Of a stretch of DNA of 64,000 nt, positions 53,542-62,376 are shown one piece after another. The translations under genes and the position numbers were made by a program. Under the pieces are notes generated by a model that was not told where the DNA came from, did no database searches, and saw only the letters and a program-made list of their open reading frames with translations. The DNA lies in NCBI GenBank assembly GCA_905339215.1, contig CAJPFN010000017.1:55997-119996 (forward strand), read 5' to 3'. The stretch is from Rhizobiaceae bacterium. Its GTDB lineage: Bacteria; Pseudomonadota; Alphaproteobacteria; Rhizobiales; Rhizobiaceae. Each line of letters opens with the position of its first letter. The stretch's first letter is position 1.

Positions 53542-54009
53542 GCGTCGCGCGGAGGCATGGCCGAGCCCGGAAGCCCAGCGCTTTCGCCAGTCAAACGCTG
53601 GCGTTCGCGGCGATCCGGGCGGGGCGTTGGTGCGTGCGGTTCACGTGGCCCGCCCACACCGAGGATCGGCGGATATTTCGTCCGCGAACTCCTCGTCGGT
53701 TCGATAAATTCCGCGTCGCGAGAGATTCTTTGTATGGAGGTGATGCCAACCGGTTAACGAAACAAAGAATAAACCGGACCTCCGGCCTTGTTTGAAACTC
53801 AATTCAAGCGCATGTCTATATCCAGTTGATTTGGCCATAATTGGCTTCGCGGCCGTAAAAAGCCCGCGATCTTCCACGAAAAACAAGCGACTGCACCACG
53901 CCGGCCAAGCGCGGCATGTCGCGCCGTTCGAGCCGTGGTATGCGCCACGGCGTCGATCCTGGGTACGGCCGACGACGGGTGTGCCCATGCTCCCGCGGAG
54001 ACCGCCGAC
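53542..54009. other. Intergenic region between modA and the small-protein cluster
   Basis: No gene is convincing here; the minus-strand frame from 54267 has no family match and runs opposite real genes. The DNA at 53700-53870 is AT-rich. It holds a 9-bp inverted repeat ATTCTTTGT/ACAAAGAAT (53725-53733 and 53763-53771) and a likely promoter at 53793-53822. The rest shows nothing specific. Confidence 0.45.
53793..53822 (+). promoter_or_regulatory. Candidate promoter of the small-protein cluster
   Basis: TTGAAA (53793-53798) and CTATAT (53817-53822) are spaced by 18 bases, a good sigma-70 match, about 190 bases before the first ATG at 54010. Confidence 0.4.
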
Positions 54010-54273
54010 ATGAACACGCGGACGACCGAGACCACCGTACGCTTCACGTCGGCCTTCGTCCTGCCCGGCCACGGGGAGCCCCAACCGCCGGGAGAATACA
54101 GGGTCGACCACCACGAGGAACTGATCGACGGCATCGCCCGCGTCGCGTGGCGGCGCGTCGGCACGTTCATCCACCTGCCGGCGATCGGCTCGCGGGCGAC
54201 GACGCGGCAGATGGTGGCGGTCGATCCCGCCGATTTCGCCGCCGCACTGAAGAAGGACCAGCAGCAATCATGA
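54010..54273 (+). CDS. Small hypothetical protein (87 aa), first of cluster
   Basis: The 87-residue protein begins MNTRTTETTVRFTSAFVLPG and includes PPGEYRVDHHEELIDGIARV and TFIHLPAIGSRATTRQMVAV. It looks like a small beta-rich domain that I recall from Rhizobiales genomes without a name. GGAG lies nine bases before the ATG at 54010. Its stop overlaps the next start (ATGA), indicating an operon. Function is unknown. Confidence 0.75.
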   Translation: MNTRTTETTVRFTSAFVLPGHGEPQPPGEYRVDHHEELIDGIARVAWRRVGTFIHLPAIGSRATTRQMVAVDPADFAAALKKDQQQS

Positions 54274-54641
54274 CCACTGCAAGTTACCAGTACCCGAGCA
54301 TCCGGCCGGTCCGCCGCGAGACCGCTTCGCATCTCTTCTCAGTCGGCCAGACGGTACGGCTGAAGACCGGATTCGCGACGGCGCGCCCGCCCTCGAGCAT
54401 CTTCCACATCACCGCAACCCTGCCGCCGAAGATGAACTCGCCGCAGTACCGCATCCGCAACGACGATGAACGTCACGAGCGGGTGGCGACCCAGGACGAC
54501 CTCGAACCCGTCGACGCATCGCGTCCCGGGGGTGAGGCAGCAACTCTCATGGAAAGGACGTTCGGCCATGGCCAAGGGACAGAAACGCAGCAGCCGCGAG
54601 ATCAGGAAGCCGAAGCAGGAGAAGGCCGCGCCCAAGGCTGA
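54270..54641 (+). CDS. Small hypothetical protein (123 aa)
   Basis: A 123-residue protein with a KOW/SH3-like core: HLFSVGQTVRLKTGFATAR, FHITATLPPKMNSPQYRIRN and DERHERVATQDDLEPVDAS. The conserved pattern VRLK...YRIR...ERVA is recalled from short Rhizobiales proteins. After about residue 90 the sequence is charged and low-complexity, and its last 74 bases overlap the next gene in another frame. The true C-terminus might therefore be shorter in related strains. Function unknown. Confidence 0.7.
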   Translation: MTTASYQYPSIRPVRRETASHLFSVGQTVRLKTGFATARPPSSIFHITATLPPKMNSPQYRIRNDDERHERVATQDDLEPVDASRPGGEAATLMERTFGHGQGTETQQPRDQEAEAGEGRAQG

Positions 54642-54711
54642 AGTGCCGTTCGGCGACCAGATCAGGCTCGCCGCCAACGCCAACGTGCCGCGCAGCAAGG
54701 TGAGAAAATAG
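54568..54711 (+). CDS. Small Lys-rich protein (47 aa)
   Basis: MAKGQKRSSREIRKPKQEKA, then PFGDQIRLAANANVPRSKVR, totalling 47 residues and very basic. Short MAKGQ-starting Lys-rich proteins of this kind are recalled from Mesorhizobium and relatives. AAAGGA lies ten bases before the ATG at 54568. It overlaps the end of the previous frame by 74 bases. The basic, disordered composition suggests nucleic-acid binding, which is an inference only. Confidence 0.65.
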   Translation: MAKGQKRSSREIRKPKQEKAAPKAEVPFGDQIRLAANANVPRSKVRK

Positions 54712-54745
54712 GCGTGCCCCGTAGCCGAACCGGGGGTGCGCAGCG

Positions 54746-54988
54746 ATGCGGATCGTGATCGAATTCTACCGAACCCGCGACGCGGACGACGCCCACGCCG
54801 TGGTCGGCCGCGAGAGCGCCGAGGCCGCGGACGCCGAGGAGGCGATCGCGGTCGCGCGCCGGCTGGCGCTGACGCTCGACATGCCGCAACGGCCGGACGC
54901 CATGTCGGTCACCGACATTTCCGGAAAGTTGCTCTACCGCGGCGATCTCGGCATTCGACTCGACAACGAAGGAGCGCTCTCGCCATGA
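54746..54988 (+). CDS. Small hypothetical protein (80 aa)
   Basis: An 80-residue acidic protein, MRIVIEFYRTRDADDAHAVV followed by an EAIAVARRLALTLDMPQRPD helix and a beta hairpin (MSVTDISGKLLYRGDL). It resembles small alpha/beta proteins found beside DUF1488 genes in Rhizobiales. GGGGGTG upstream of the ATG at 54746 may serve as ribosome binding site. It is translationally coupled to the next gene. Function unknown. Confidence 0.7.
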   Translation: MRIVIEFYRTRDADDAHAVVGRESAEAADAEEAIAVARRLALTLDMPQRPDAMSVTDISGKLLYRGDLGIRLDNEGALSP

Positions 54989-55314
54989 CGGCCAATGACA
55001 TCATTCCCGGGCGACGGCGCCATGCTGCCACGACGCGCATCGACGAAAGCGCGAGCGGCACACCCGACCGCAATGCCACAGGACATCAGTACGGCCGCCG
55101 CGTCGAAGGGGACCGCTCGTGGACCGTCTACCACGTCTTCACCGGCATTCCCGCCCGCATGGACGACCGTCCTATGACCGGTCTCAGCCGCTCGGCGGCA
55201 ACAGAAGGAATGCTGTCCCTCAACAGCCGCCACGGCGCACGCGTCGATGAGCAGACCGCACCGGCAGCGGGCTTCAGGCCCTCGCCCTGCGCAGAAGAAG
55301 GACGCGGACCGTGA
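54985..55314 (+). CDS. Small hypothetical protein (109 aa)
   Basis: A 109-residue protein with a conserved centre, SWTVYHVFTGIPARMDD and MTGLSRSAATEGMLSLNSR, flanked by low-complexity ends. The WTVYHVFTG...GLS core is recalled from short Rhizobiales proteins of unknown role. The ATG at 54985 overlaps the preceding stop (ATGA), and its own stop overlaps the DUF1488 start. The longer frame from 54736 lies in the preceding gene and is spurious. Confidence 0.7.
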   Translation: MTANDIIPGRRRHAATTRIDESASGTPDRNATGHQYGRRVEGDRSWTVYHVFTGIPARMDDRPMTGLSRSAATEGMLSLNSRHGARVDEQTAPAAGFRPSPCAEEGRGP

Positions 55315-55586
55315 TGCTCGAATTCCCCAACCGCAGCCGAAGCTTCGACGAGGCGCGCAAGGCGGTGCGTTTCAGCGGCTATGACGGCATGTTCGAGGTC
55401 CGCTTCTTCGTCGAGGCCGGTGCGCTGGCGATTCCGGAGGCCGCCCTACTCGGGTCGGGCACGCTGGAGGCCGGCTGCCTCTCAGCTTTCGACGCGCTGC
55501 GCCAGTCGATCCAGGACGTCGCGCGCGAGGCCTATTCCTACGGCCGCCGCGATTCCTATACGCTGACCGCCGCCGACTTCAGATAG
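55314..55586 (+). CDS. DUF1488 family protein
   Basis: A 90-residue protein of the DUF1488 type: MLEFPNRSRSFDEARKAVRF with GYDGMFEVRFFVEAGAL and, at the end, SYGRRDSYTLTAADF. The family is common in alphaproteobacteria, often in several copies, with no known activity. The ATG at 55314 overlaps the previous stop (TGATG); a GTG directly before it is in frame. The gene is part of the chain leading to the transglutaminase-like gene. Confidence 0.82.
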   Translation: MLEFPNRSRSFDEARKAVRFSGYDGMFEVRFFVEAGALAIPEAALLGSGTLEAGCLSAFDALRQSIQDVAREAYSYGRRDSYTLTAADFR

Positions 55587-55596
55587 GAAGGCGCCG

Positions 55597-56415
55597 ATGC
55601 TGATCCGCTACGGCTACGAGATCACGCTGCACTGCCAGCAGCCGACCGCGCTGGTGTGCCTGCTGTCGGTGCACGAGGACCGCGCCGCCGACATGCGCGT
55701 CCCGGAAACGACCTTCACCACGCCGCAGGTGCCGACGACGACCTATCGCGACCTGTTCGGCAACCGCTGCCGGCGCTTCGTCGCGCCGGCCGGCGACCTG
55801 ACCATGTGGGGCGACGCCACGATCGAGGACGACGGCTTGCCCGACAGGGTGCTGCCGGACGCGCGGGAACTGCCCGTGCAGGACCTGCCCGACGACTGCC
55901 TCGCCTACCTGCTCGGCAGCCGATACTGCGAGACCGATCGCCTCAGCCAGACCGCCTGGGACCTGTTCGGCACCGTCACGCCCGGCTGGGGCCGCGTGCA
56001 GGCGATCTGCGACTTCGTCAACGGCCACATCCGCTTCGACTACATGCAGGCGCGCTCGACGCGCACGGCACTGGAAGCGTTCCAAGAGCGCGTCGGCGTG
56101 TGCCGCGACTACGCACACCTGGCAGTGGCGCTGTGCCGCTGCCTCAACATTCCGGCGCGCTACGTCAACGGCCATCTCGGCGACATCGGCGTGCCGGTCG
56201 TCGATCCGATGGACTTCAGCGCGTGGATGGAGGTCTTTCTCGACGGCGCCTGGTACACCTTCGACCCGCGCAACAACAGGCCGCGGATCGGCAGGATTGT
56301 CGTCGCGCGCGGGCGCGACGCCGCCGACGTGCCGCTGATCAACTCCTTCGGCCCGCACGTGCTGAAAGCGTTCCGCGTCTGGACCTACGAGGTGTCCGGC
56401 GCGGAGCAGGGTTGA
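55597..56415 (+). CDS. Transglutaminase-like protein, catalytic His not conserved
   Basis: The 272-residue protein has an N-terminal beta domain (about residues 1-90) and a transglutaminase core. Cys169 in GVCRDYAHLAVALCR and Asp223 in YTFDPRNN sit at triad positions, but the His usually in the HAW-EV motif is Ser208 here (DFSAWMEV). I recall the same change in other Rhizobiales members, so the group may use another base or be a non-enzymatic scaffold. Bacterial members are mostly peptidases or unknown. It lies 10 bases after the DUF1488 gene and converges on era. Confidence 0.85.
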   Translation: MLIRYGYEITLHCQQPTALVCLLSVHEDRAADMRVPETTFTTPQVPTTTYRDLFGNRCRRFVAPAGDLTMWGDATIEDDGLPDRVLPDARELPVQDLPDDCLAYLLGSRYCETDRLSQTAWDLFGTVTPGWGRVQAICDFVNGHIRFDYMQARSTRTALEAFQERVGVCRDYAHLAVALCRCLNIPARYVNGHLGDIGVPVVDPMDFSAWMEVFLDGAWYTFDPRNNRPRIGRIVVARGRDAADVPLINSFGPHVLKAFRVWTYEVSGAEQG

Positions 56416-56417
56416 CG

Positions 56418-56444
56418 AAAAAAGGCGGCCGGGCGATACGGCCG
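56418..56444 (-). terminator. Rho-independent terminator of the era operon
   Basis: On the minus strand CGGCCG, a 7-base loop, CGGCCG, then GCC and TTTTTT. The stem is short but all GC and the U run is complete (56418-56423 on the plus strand). It lies 8 bases past the era stop, in the gap before the convergent transglutaminase gene. Confidence 0.75.
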
Positions 56445-56452
56445 GACGTCCC

Positions 56453-57427
56453 CTAACCAGGGAATTCCAGCCCCATCTCGCGGTAGCGCTCGGGGTCGTC
56501 ACCCCAGTTCTCGCGCACCTTGACGAACAGGAAGAGGTGCACCGGTTGCTCGAGGATCTCGGCAATCTCCTGGCGCGCCGCCTGGCCGATGGCGCGGATG
56601 GTCCTGCCCTTCTCGCCGAGCACGATCGCCTTCTGGCTGTCGCGTTCGACATAGATGACCTGCTCGATGCGAACCGAGCCATTCTGCAGTTCCTCCCACT
56701 TCTCCGTCTCGACGGTGGAGGAATAGGGCAGCTCCTGGTGGAGCCTCAGATAGAGCTTCTCGCGCGTTATCTCGGCGGCGAGCTGGCGCATCGGCAGGTC
56801 GGAGACCTGGTCCTCGGGATAATACCATGGGCCTTCGGGCAGGCGCGCGGCGAGGAAGTCGAGCAGGTCGCCGACACCCGAGCCGGTGAGTGCGGAAACC
56901 ATGAAGGTTTCTTCGAAGGCGGCACGGGCGTTGGCGTCGGCCGACAGCTTCAGCAGCGCCTCCGGACGCACCCGGTCGACCTTGTTGAGGACCAGAATCT
57001 TCGGTTGGCGAACCTCCGCCACGGCTTCGAGCAACGCTTCCGCATCGCCCTTGATGCCGCGCTCGGCGTCGATCAGCACCAGGACGAGGTCGGCGTCCTT
57101 GGCCCCACCCCAGGCGGTGGTGACCATCGCCCGGTCCAGCCGGCGGCGCGGGCGAAAGATGCCCGGCGTGTCGACGAAGACGATCTGGGCGTCGCCATGT
57201 GTGGCGATGCCCCGCACGATGGCCCGCGTGGTCTGCACCTTGTGGGTGACGATCGACACTTTCGTGCCGACCAGCCGGTTGACCAGCGTCGACTTGCCGG
57301 CGTTCGGCGCGCCGATGAGGGCGACGAAGCCGGAGCGGGTTTTAGGGAGCCGGTCGCCGGTCGCGGGATCGTCTGGCGAGGAGGCGACGGGCGGTTGGTC
57401 GGGGGTCGGGGCGTGCGGGTCTGTCAT
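56453..57427 (-). CDS. era: GTPase Era
   Basis: Era (324 residues) binds 16S rRNA during 30S maturation. The GTPase domain has G1 GAPNAGKST, G3 DTPG (VDTPGIF), G4 NKVD and SALTG as G5. The C-terminal KH domain carries VIYVERDSQKAIVLGEKGRT. About 30 extra N-terminal Pro/Asp-rich residues precede the core. Its ATG at 57427 overlaps the rnc stop (ATGA), so rnc and era are coupled. The intrinsic terminator at 56418-56444 closes the operon. Confidence 0.95.
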   Translation of the reverse strand: MTDPHAPTPDQPPVASSPDDPATGDRLPKTRSGFVALIGAPNAGKSTLVNRLVGTKVSIVTHKVQTTRAIVRGIATHGDAQIVFVDTPGIFRPRRRLDRAMVTTAWGGAKDADLVLVLIDAERGIKGDAEALLEAVAEVRQPKILVLNKVDRVRPEALLKLSADANARAAFEETFMVSALTGSGVGDLLDFLAARLPEGPWYYPEDQVSDLPMRQLAAEITREKLYLRLHQELPYSSTVETEKWEELQNGSVRIEQVIYVERDSQKAIVLGEKGRTIRAIGQAARQEIAEILEQPVHLFLFVKVRENWGDDPERYREMGLEFPG

Positions 57428-58143
57428 GGCGTGATCTCCGAGGCGGCCCATACGCCCTCGCGCACGAGGAACTTCGCCGCCGCCGCCTGCTCGGCCTCGC
57501 GGCGCGAACGGCCGGTCGCAGTCTCGGCAGGGCGGCCGCCGACGCGCACGGAGACGGTGAAAACCGGCTCGTGGTCGGGGCCCGAGCGGCCGTCGATCGA
57601 ATAGGCGGGAGCCGACCCTTCCGCCTGGTGTGCCCATTCCTGCAACTCGGTCTTGGGATCGCGACGCGGGACGACCGCGGCCGTCGCGCGAGGCCCCCAC
57701 CAGCGCAGGATGAAGGCACGCGCGCCGTCGAGGCCGGCTTCGAGGTAGAGCGCGGCGATCAGTGCCTCCAGCGCGTCGGCGCGCAGATTGGTGCGCCGCC
57801 CGCCCGGCTGGCGGCGGATCTCCGCCCCGACATGGATGAGATCGGTCAGGCCGATCTCGTCGGCGATCGAAGCGAGAGTCTCGGCGTTGACCAGCGCGTT
57901 GAGGCGCAGCGACAACTCGCCCTCCGGCGCCTCCGGCCAGGCGGAAAAGACCATTTCCGCGACGACGAGCCCGAGCACGCGGTCGCCGAGGAACTCCATG
58001 CGCTCGTAGTCGAGGCCGGTGGCGTGCCGGGCGCTGGCATGGGTGAGCGCGCGACGCAGGCGCTCGTGGTCGGTGAAGGTGTGGCCGGTCGGACCGGCGA
58101 GCGCGGCGGCGAGCGCCGCGCCGCTCAGCTTTGCCGCCGGCAT
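57424..58143 (-). CDS. rnc: Ribonuclease III
   Basis: RNase III (239 residues) cuts double-stranded RNA in rRNA maturation. The catalytic signature ERMEFLGDRVLGLVVAE is near residue 45, with further metal ligands in RADALEALIAALYLEAG. A dsRNA-binding domain fills residues about 160-230 (DPKTELQEWAHQAEGSAPAY, AETATGRSRREAEQAAAAKF). It is between lepB and era, overlapping era by four bases, as in many alphaproteobacteria. Confidence 0.96.
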   Translation of the reverse strand: MPAAKLSGAALAAALAGPTGHTFTDHERLRRALTHASARHATGLDYERMEFLGDRVLGLVVAEMVFSAWPEAPEGELSLRLNALVNAETLASIADEIGLTDLIHVGAEIRRQPGGRRTNLRADALEALIAALYLEAGLDGARAFILRWWGPRATAAVVPRRDPKTELQEWAHQAEGSAPAYSIDGRSGPDHEPVFTVSVRVGGRPAETATGRSRREAEQAAAAKFLVREGVWAASEITP

Positions 58144-58183
58144 GGCCGTGTCCGGCCTAGGGCCTTCACGACATTCAGGGTCA

Positions 58184-58933
58184 TCACGACACCCAGTTGA
58201 ACAGGCGCGACGGCCGCATCAGGCTCGGCCACTTCCAGATCTCCAGCGGCGAGGCGCCCTCGGCGATGGAGAAGAAGATGACGTTGGCGCGGCCGACCAG
58301 ATGATCCTCCGGAACGAAGCCGACGGTGAAGCGGCTGTCGGTGGAGTTGTCGCGGTTGTCGCCCATCATGAAGTAGTGGCCTTCCGGCACGACGAACTCG
58401 CGCGTGTCGTCGCCGATCGAGTTGGGCGTCAGGTCGAGCGTGTCGTAGGAGACGCCGTTGGGCAGCGTCTCACGCCAGACGTCGACAGGGCGGTCGACTT
58501 CGGTGACGTCGAAATTGTCGATCTGGCCGACCTTTTCGCGCGGCACCGGCTGGCCATTGATGTGGAGCTGGCCGCCTTTCATCTGGATGCGGTCGCCGGG
58601 CAATCCGATGACGCGCTTGATGTAGTCGAGCGACGGGTTGGGCGGGAACTTGAAGACGGCGACGTCGCCGCGCTCGGGCGTGCTGCCCCAGATGCGGCCG
58701 GAGAACAGGTTTGGCGAGAACGGCAGCGAATAGCGCGAGTAGCCGTAGGACCATTTGGTGACGAACAGGTAGTCGCCCTCCAGCAGCGTCGGCCGCATCG
58801 ATCCGGACGGGATCGAGAAGGGCTGGAACAGGAAGGTGCGGATCACCAAAGCGAGAATCAGCGCCTGAACGATGACGTTGACGGTCTCGCCAAGTCCGCC
58901 CGATTTCTTTTCGGTCTTTTGGGCCACGCTCAT
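58184..58933 (-). CDS. lepB: Signal peptidase I
   Basis: LepB removes signal peptides from exported proteins. The 249-residue enzyme has one N-terminal membrane helix (about residues 16-37), the catalytic Ser in SIPSGSMRPTL, and the general-base Lys in YIKRVIGLPGDRI. GHYFMMGDNRDNSTDSR is box E. A single anchor is typical of alphaproteobacterial LepB, unlike the two in E. coli. It lies 40 bases upstream of rnc in the same operon. Confidence 0.96.
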   Translation of the reverse strand: MSVAQKTEKKSGGLGETVNVIVQALILALVIRTFLFQPFSIPSGSMRPTLLEGDYLFVTKWSYGYSRYSLPFSPNLFSGRIWGSTPERGDVAVFKFPPNPSLDYIKRVIGLPGDRIQMKGGQLHINGQPVPREKVGQIDNFDVTEVDRPVDVWRETLPNGVSYDTLDLTPNSIGDDTREFVVPEGHYFMMGDNRDNSTDSRFTVGFVPEDHLVGRANVIFFSIAEGASPLEIWKWPSLMRPSRLFNWVS

Positions 58934-59033
58934 GTCGTCCTCGATTTGTCGGCGCCCGTCTTACCGGCTTGCGCGGCGGGGGGCAACGGCAGGCGGGCGA
59001 ATCCGCGCCGCCCGGCCCCGCCTTTGCAGCCAA

Positions 59034-59444
59034 TCAGGGCTTTTCTCCGGCCGGCAGCGCCTCGATCATGACGAAGGCCTGGGCGAGAGGGAAATCGTCG
59101 GTGATCGTCAGGTGCACGACCGCGCGCATGCCGGGCGGTGTGATCGCGGCGAGCCGCGCCGCCGCGCCGTCGGTCAGTTCGAGCGTCGGGCGGCCGCCGG
59201 GCAGGTTGACCACGCCCATGTCGCGGAAGAAGACGCCGCCGGAAATGCCCGTGCCGAGCGCCTTGGCGCACGCTTCCTTGGCGGCGAAACGCTTGGCGTA
59301 GGAGGCGTAGCGGGCGCCGCGGCCGTCGGCGCGGGCACGCTCGACATCGGTGTAGACCCGGGCGAGGAACCGCTCGCCGTGACGCTCGATCGACCGCTGG
59401 ATGCGGCGGATGTCGATCAGATCGGAGCCGATGCCGAGGATCAT
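59034..59444 (-). CDS. acpS: Holo-[acyl-carrier-protein] synthase
   Basis: AcpS moves the 4'-phosphopantetheine arm from CoA to apo-ACP. The 136-residue protein has the two family motifs, [13 protein letters not shown] at the N-terminus (metal-binding Asp) and [18 protein letters not shown] (the F-AKEA-K pattern) near residue 53. Length is normal for the trimeric AcpS type. It sits 2 bases from the pyrE stop, so the operon runs pyrE-acpS-lepB. Confidence 0.95.
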   Translation of the reverse strand: MILGIGSDLIDIRRIQRSIERHGERFLARVYTDVERARADGRGARYASYAKRFAAKEACAKALGTGISGGVFFRDMGVVNLPGGRPTLELTDGAAARLAAITPPGMRAVVHLTITDDFPLAQAFVMIEALPAGEKP

Positions 59445-59446
59445 GG

Positions 59447-60025
59447 TCAGATGTTGCGGCTGCCTGGCTTGACCGGCGGGATGGCGGCGAGCTCGGGCGG
59501 CAGCGCGTCGGCGGGATAGGCCGGCACCTCGTATTCGGCGAGCGCCACCAGCGGCACGCCGACGTCGGTCTTGCCCGCCGAGCGGTCGATGATGCAGGCG
59601 GCGGCGACGACCTCGGCGCCGAGCTTTTTCAGGCAGTCGATCGTCTCGCGGATCGAAAGGCCGGTCGTCACGATGTCCTCGACGATGACGACGCGCGCGC
59701 CCTTCTCGATCTCGAAGCGGCGCAGGCGGAACTCGCCGCCCTCACGCTCGACCCAGATCGCCGGTACGCCGAGATGGCGCGAGGTCTCGTAGGCGGGGAT
59801 CAGCCCGCCGACGGCGGGGCCGACGACGTAGTCGATGCGGCCGGGCACTTTTGCGCGGATCTCGCCGGCCAGCGCCCGGCAGAGCTTTTCCGTCTTGTCG
59901 GCATGCATGAAGACGCGCGCCTTCTGCAGGAAGACCGGGCTCCTGAGGCCGGAGGTGAGGATGAAATGGCCTTCCAGCACGGCGCCGGCGTCGCGGAAGA
60001 TGTCAAGAACGTCCTCGGTCTTCAT
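59447..60025 (-). CDS. pyrE: Orotate phosphoribosyltransferase
   Basis: PyrE converts orotate and PRPP to OMP in pyrimidine synthesis. The 192-residue protein carries the PRPP-binding motif [20 protein letters not shown] near residue 110, and [19 protein letters not shown] and [13 protein letters not shown] earlier. It resembles the shorter Rhizobiales class. It lies 13 bases downstream of rsh. With dihydroorotase elsewhere in the window, two of the pyrimidine steps are visible, though unlinked. Confidence 0.95.
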   Translation of the reverse strand: MKTEDVLDIFRDAGAVLEGHFILTSGLRSPVFLQKARVFMHADKTEKLCRALAGEIRAKVPGRIDYVVGPAVGGLIPAYETSRHLGVPAIWVEREGGEFRLRRFEIEKGARVVIVEDIVTTGLSIRETIDCLKKLGAEVVAAACIIDRSAGKTDVGVPLVALAEYEVPAYPADALPPELAAIPPVKPGSRNI

Positions 60026-60038
60026 ACGATCCTTCCGG

Positions 60039-62267
60039 TCAGCCGTTCACACGCTTTGCTTCGCTGACGATGGCGTTGTCCTTCAACTGCGACAGCAGCC
60101 GGTTGAGGTGCTTCAGGTCCCACACTTCCAGGTCGATGGCCATCTCGGTGAAGTCGGGCGCGGTGCGCACCATCGACAGCGTATGGATGTTGGCGTCGTT
60201 GGCGGCGACCACCTGGGCGATCTCGGCGAGCGAGCCGGGCGCGTTGATGGCGGTGACCGAGATGCGCGCCGGGAAACGCTCCCGCGTCGTCTCGTCGATG
60301 TCCCAGCGAACGTCGATCCAGCGCTCGGGCTGGTCGTCGAAGGCAGTCAGCGACGGCGACTGGATGGGATAGATGGTGATGCCGGAGCCGGGCTGCATGA
60401 TGCCAACGATGCGGTCGCCGGGGACCGCGCCTTCCGGCGCAAATCGCACCGGCAGGTCGCCGCGCACGCCGCGGATGGGGACGGCCCCCTCCCCCTTCTC
60501 GCCGCCCTCCGCAGCGCCCTTTTTCTTCGACGCCCGGCCGGGGATCTGGAACAGCATGCCGGCGGCGTTGCGCAGATTGTACCAGCCCTCTTCCCGTTGC
60601 CGCGGCGCGGTCTGGGTGATGCGCTCGTCCTTGTAGTCGGGGAAAACAGCCTTGACGACGTCGCCCGACGCCAGTTCGCCGCGGCCGACGGCGGCGAGCA
60701 CGTCCTCGACGTCCTTGCGCGCCAGGCGGTGGAGCACGGGCTTCAGCTTTTCCTTGGAGAAGGCCTTGCCGGCGCGCTCGAAGGCGCGTTCGAGGATGCG
60801 GGTGCCGAGGCCGGAATACTGCTTGCGGATGGCGTTCTTGGTGGCGCGGCGGATGGCCGAGCGGGCCTTGCCGGTGACGACAACGGACTCCCATGCGGCC
60901 GGCGGGACCTGAGCCTTGGAACGGATGATGTCGACCTCGTCGCCGTTCTTCAATTCGGTCATCAGCGGCATGATACGGCCGTTGACCTTGGCGCCCACGC
61001 AGGTATCGCCGATGTCGGTGTGCACGGCGTAGGCAAAATCGATCGGGGTCGCACCGCGCGGCAGCGCAATCAGCATGCCCTTCGGCGTGAAGCAGAACAC
61101 CTGGTCGTGGAAAAGCTCGAGCTTGGTGTTCTCGAGGAAGTCCTCGGGGCTGTCGCCTTCCGAGAGCTGCTCGATGGTGCGGCGCAGCCAGGCATAGGCG
61201 TTGGTGTCGCTCGACGGGCCGGTCGCCCTTGCGGCGCTGTCCTTGTAGAGCGAGTGCGCGGCAACGCCGTACTCGGCCACCTCGTCCATGTCGCGGGTGC
61301 GGATCTGCAGCTCGACGCGCTGGCGCGAAGGACCGACGATGGTGGTATGGATCGATCGGTAATCGTTCTGCTTCGGCGTCGAGATGTAGTCCTTGAAGCG
61401 GCCGGGCACCATCGACCAGGTCGTGTGGATGGCGCCGAGCGCGAGGTAGCATCCCTCGATCGTGCCGACGATCACGCGGAAGCCGAAGATGTCGGACAGC
61501 TGCTCGAAGGACAGCGCCTTGGTCTCCATCTTGCGGAACACAGACCAGGGCTTCTTCTGCCGGCTCTTGACCTGGACCTCGATCCCGTATTTCTCGAAAA
61601 GGGTGAGAAGGGCGCGCTCGATCTCGGCAATCACGTTGCGGTTGCGCTCGAACACGTCCTTGAGGCGTTCGGTGACGGTGCGGTGCGCTTCCGGGTTGAT
61701 GGTGCGGAAGGCAAGCTCTTCGAGTTCCTCGCGCATGTCCTGCATGCCCATGCGGCCGGCCAGCGGCGCATAGATCTCCATCGTCTCCTCGGCGATGCGC
61801 ACGCGCTTGTCGCTGCGCATGTGGTCGAGCGTGCGCATGTTGTGCAGCCGGTCCGCCAGTTTGACGAGAAGGACGCGCACGTCCTCGGAGATGGCGAGCA
61901 GCAGCTTGCGCAGGTTTTCCGCCTGCTCGGCCTTCTTCGAGACGAGATCAAGCTTGCTCAGCTTGGTCAGACCCTCGACCAGACGGCCGATGTCGGGGCC
62001 GAACAGCTCGTCGATCTCCTGGCGGGTGGCGGTGGTGTCCTCGATCGTGTCGTGCAGCAGGGCGACGGCGATGGTCGCCTCGTCCATGCGCATTTCGGTG
62101 AGGATCGCCGCCACCTCGAGCGGGTGGGAGAAGAAGGGGTCGCCGGAGGCCCGTTTCTGGTGGCCATGCTTCTGCATGGCGTAGACATAGGCCTTGTTGA
62201 GCAGCGCCTCGTTGACGTCGGGCTTGTAGCGCTGCACGCGCTCGACAAGCTCATACTGACGCATCAT
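60039..62267 (-). CDS. rsh: Bifunctional (p)ppGpp synthetase/hydrolase Rsh
   Basis: The 742-residue RelA/SpoT homologue. The HD hydrolase domain has [20 protein letters not shown] and LLHDTIEDT with its metal ligands, so hydrolase activity should be intact. The synthetase domain (about residues 240-345; [20 protein letters not shown]) follows, then TGS ([20 protein letters not shown]) and a C-terminal ACT domain. Alphaproteobacteria usually have this single long Rsh for the stringent response. It is first in rsh-pyrE-acpS-lepB-rnc-era and follows rpoZ on the same strand. Confidence 0.96.
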   Translation of the reverse strand: MMRQYELVERVQRYKPDVNEALLNKAYVYAMQKHGHQKRASGDPFFSHPLEVAAILTEMRMDEATIAVALLHDTIEDTTATRQEIDELFGPDIGRLVEGLTKLSKLDLVSKKAEQAENLRKLLLAISEDVRVLLVKLADRLHNMRTLDHMRSDKRVRIAEETMEIYAPLAGRMGMQDMREELEELAFRTINPEAHRTVTERLKDVFERNRNVIAEIERALLTLFEKYGIEVQVKSRQKKPWSVFRKMETKALSFEQLSDIFGFRVIVGTIEGCYLALGAIHTTWSMVPGRFKDYISTPKQNDYRSIHTTIVGPSRQRVELQIRTRDMDEVAEYGVAAHSLYKDSAARATGPSSDTNAYAWLRRTIEQLSEGDSPEDFLENTKLELFHDQVFCFTPKGMLIALPRGATPIDFAYAVHTDIGDTCVGAKVNGRIMPLMTELKNGDEVDIIRSKAQVPPAAWESVVVTGKARSAIRRATKNAIRKQYSGLGTRILERAFERAGKAFSKEKLKPVLHRLARKDVEDVLAAVGRGELASGDVVKAVFPDYKDERITQTAPRQREEGWYNLRNAAGMLFQIPGRASKKKGAAEGGEKGEGAVPIRGVRGDLPVRFAPEGAVPGDRIVGIMQPGSGITIYPIQSPSLTAFDDQPERWIDVRWDIDETTRERFPARISVTAINAPGSLAEIAQVVAANDANIHTLSMVRTAPDFTEMAIDLEVWDLKHLNRLLSQLKDNAIVSEAKRVNG

Positions 62268-62376
62268 GAGGCGATTCCGGTCCCTGGAATGAAATCATGC
62301 GCCGTACGCGACGCACGACGCATGAAATAGATAGACACGTTCGCGGCGCCGCGAAAGGGCGCGAAACGTTCCGGGA

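Noticed and set aside
53641..54267. 208-codon minus-strand ORF before the small-protein cluster
   Set aside because: It overlaps a supported plus-strand gene and an AT-rich regulatory tract, and resembles nothing known.
59835..62330. 831-codon plus-strand ORF opposite rsh
   Set aside because: It mirrors rsh over its whole length, has no recognisable domains, and its composition follows from high GC3 in the sense gene.
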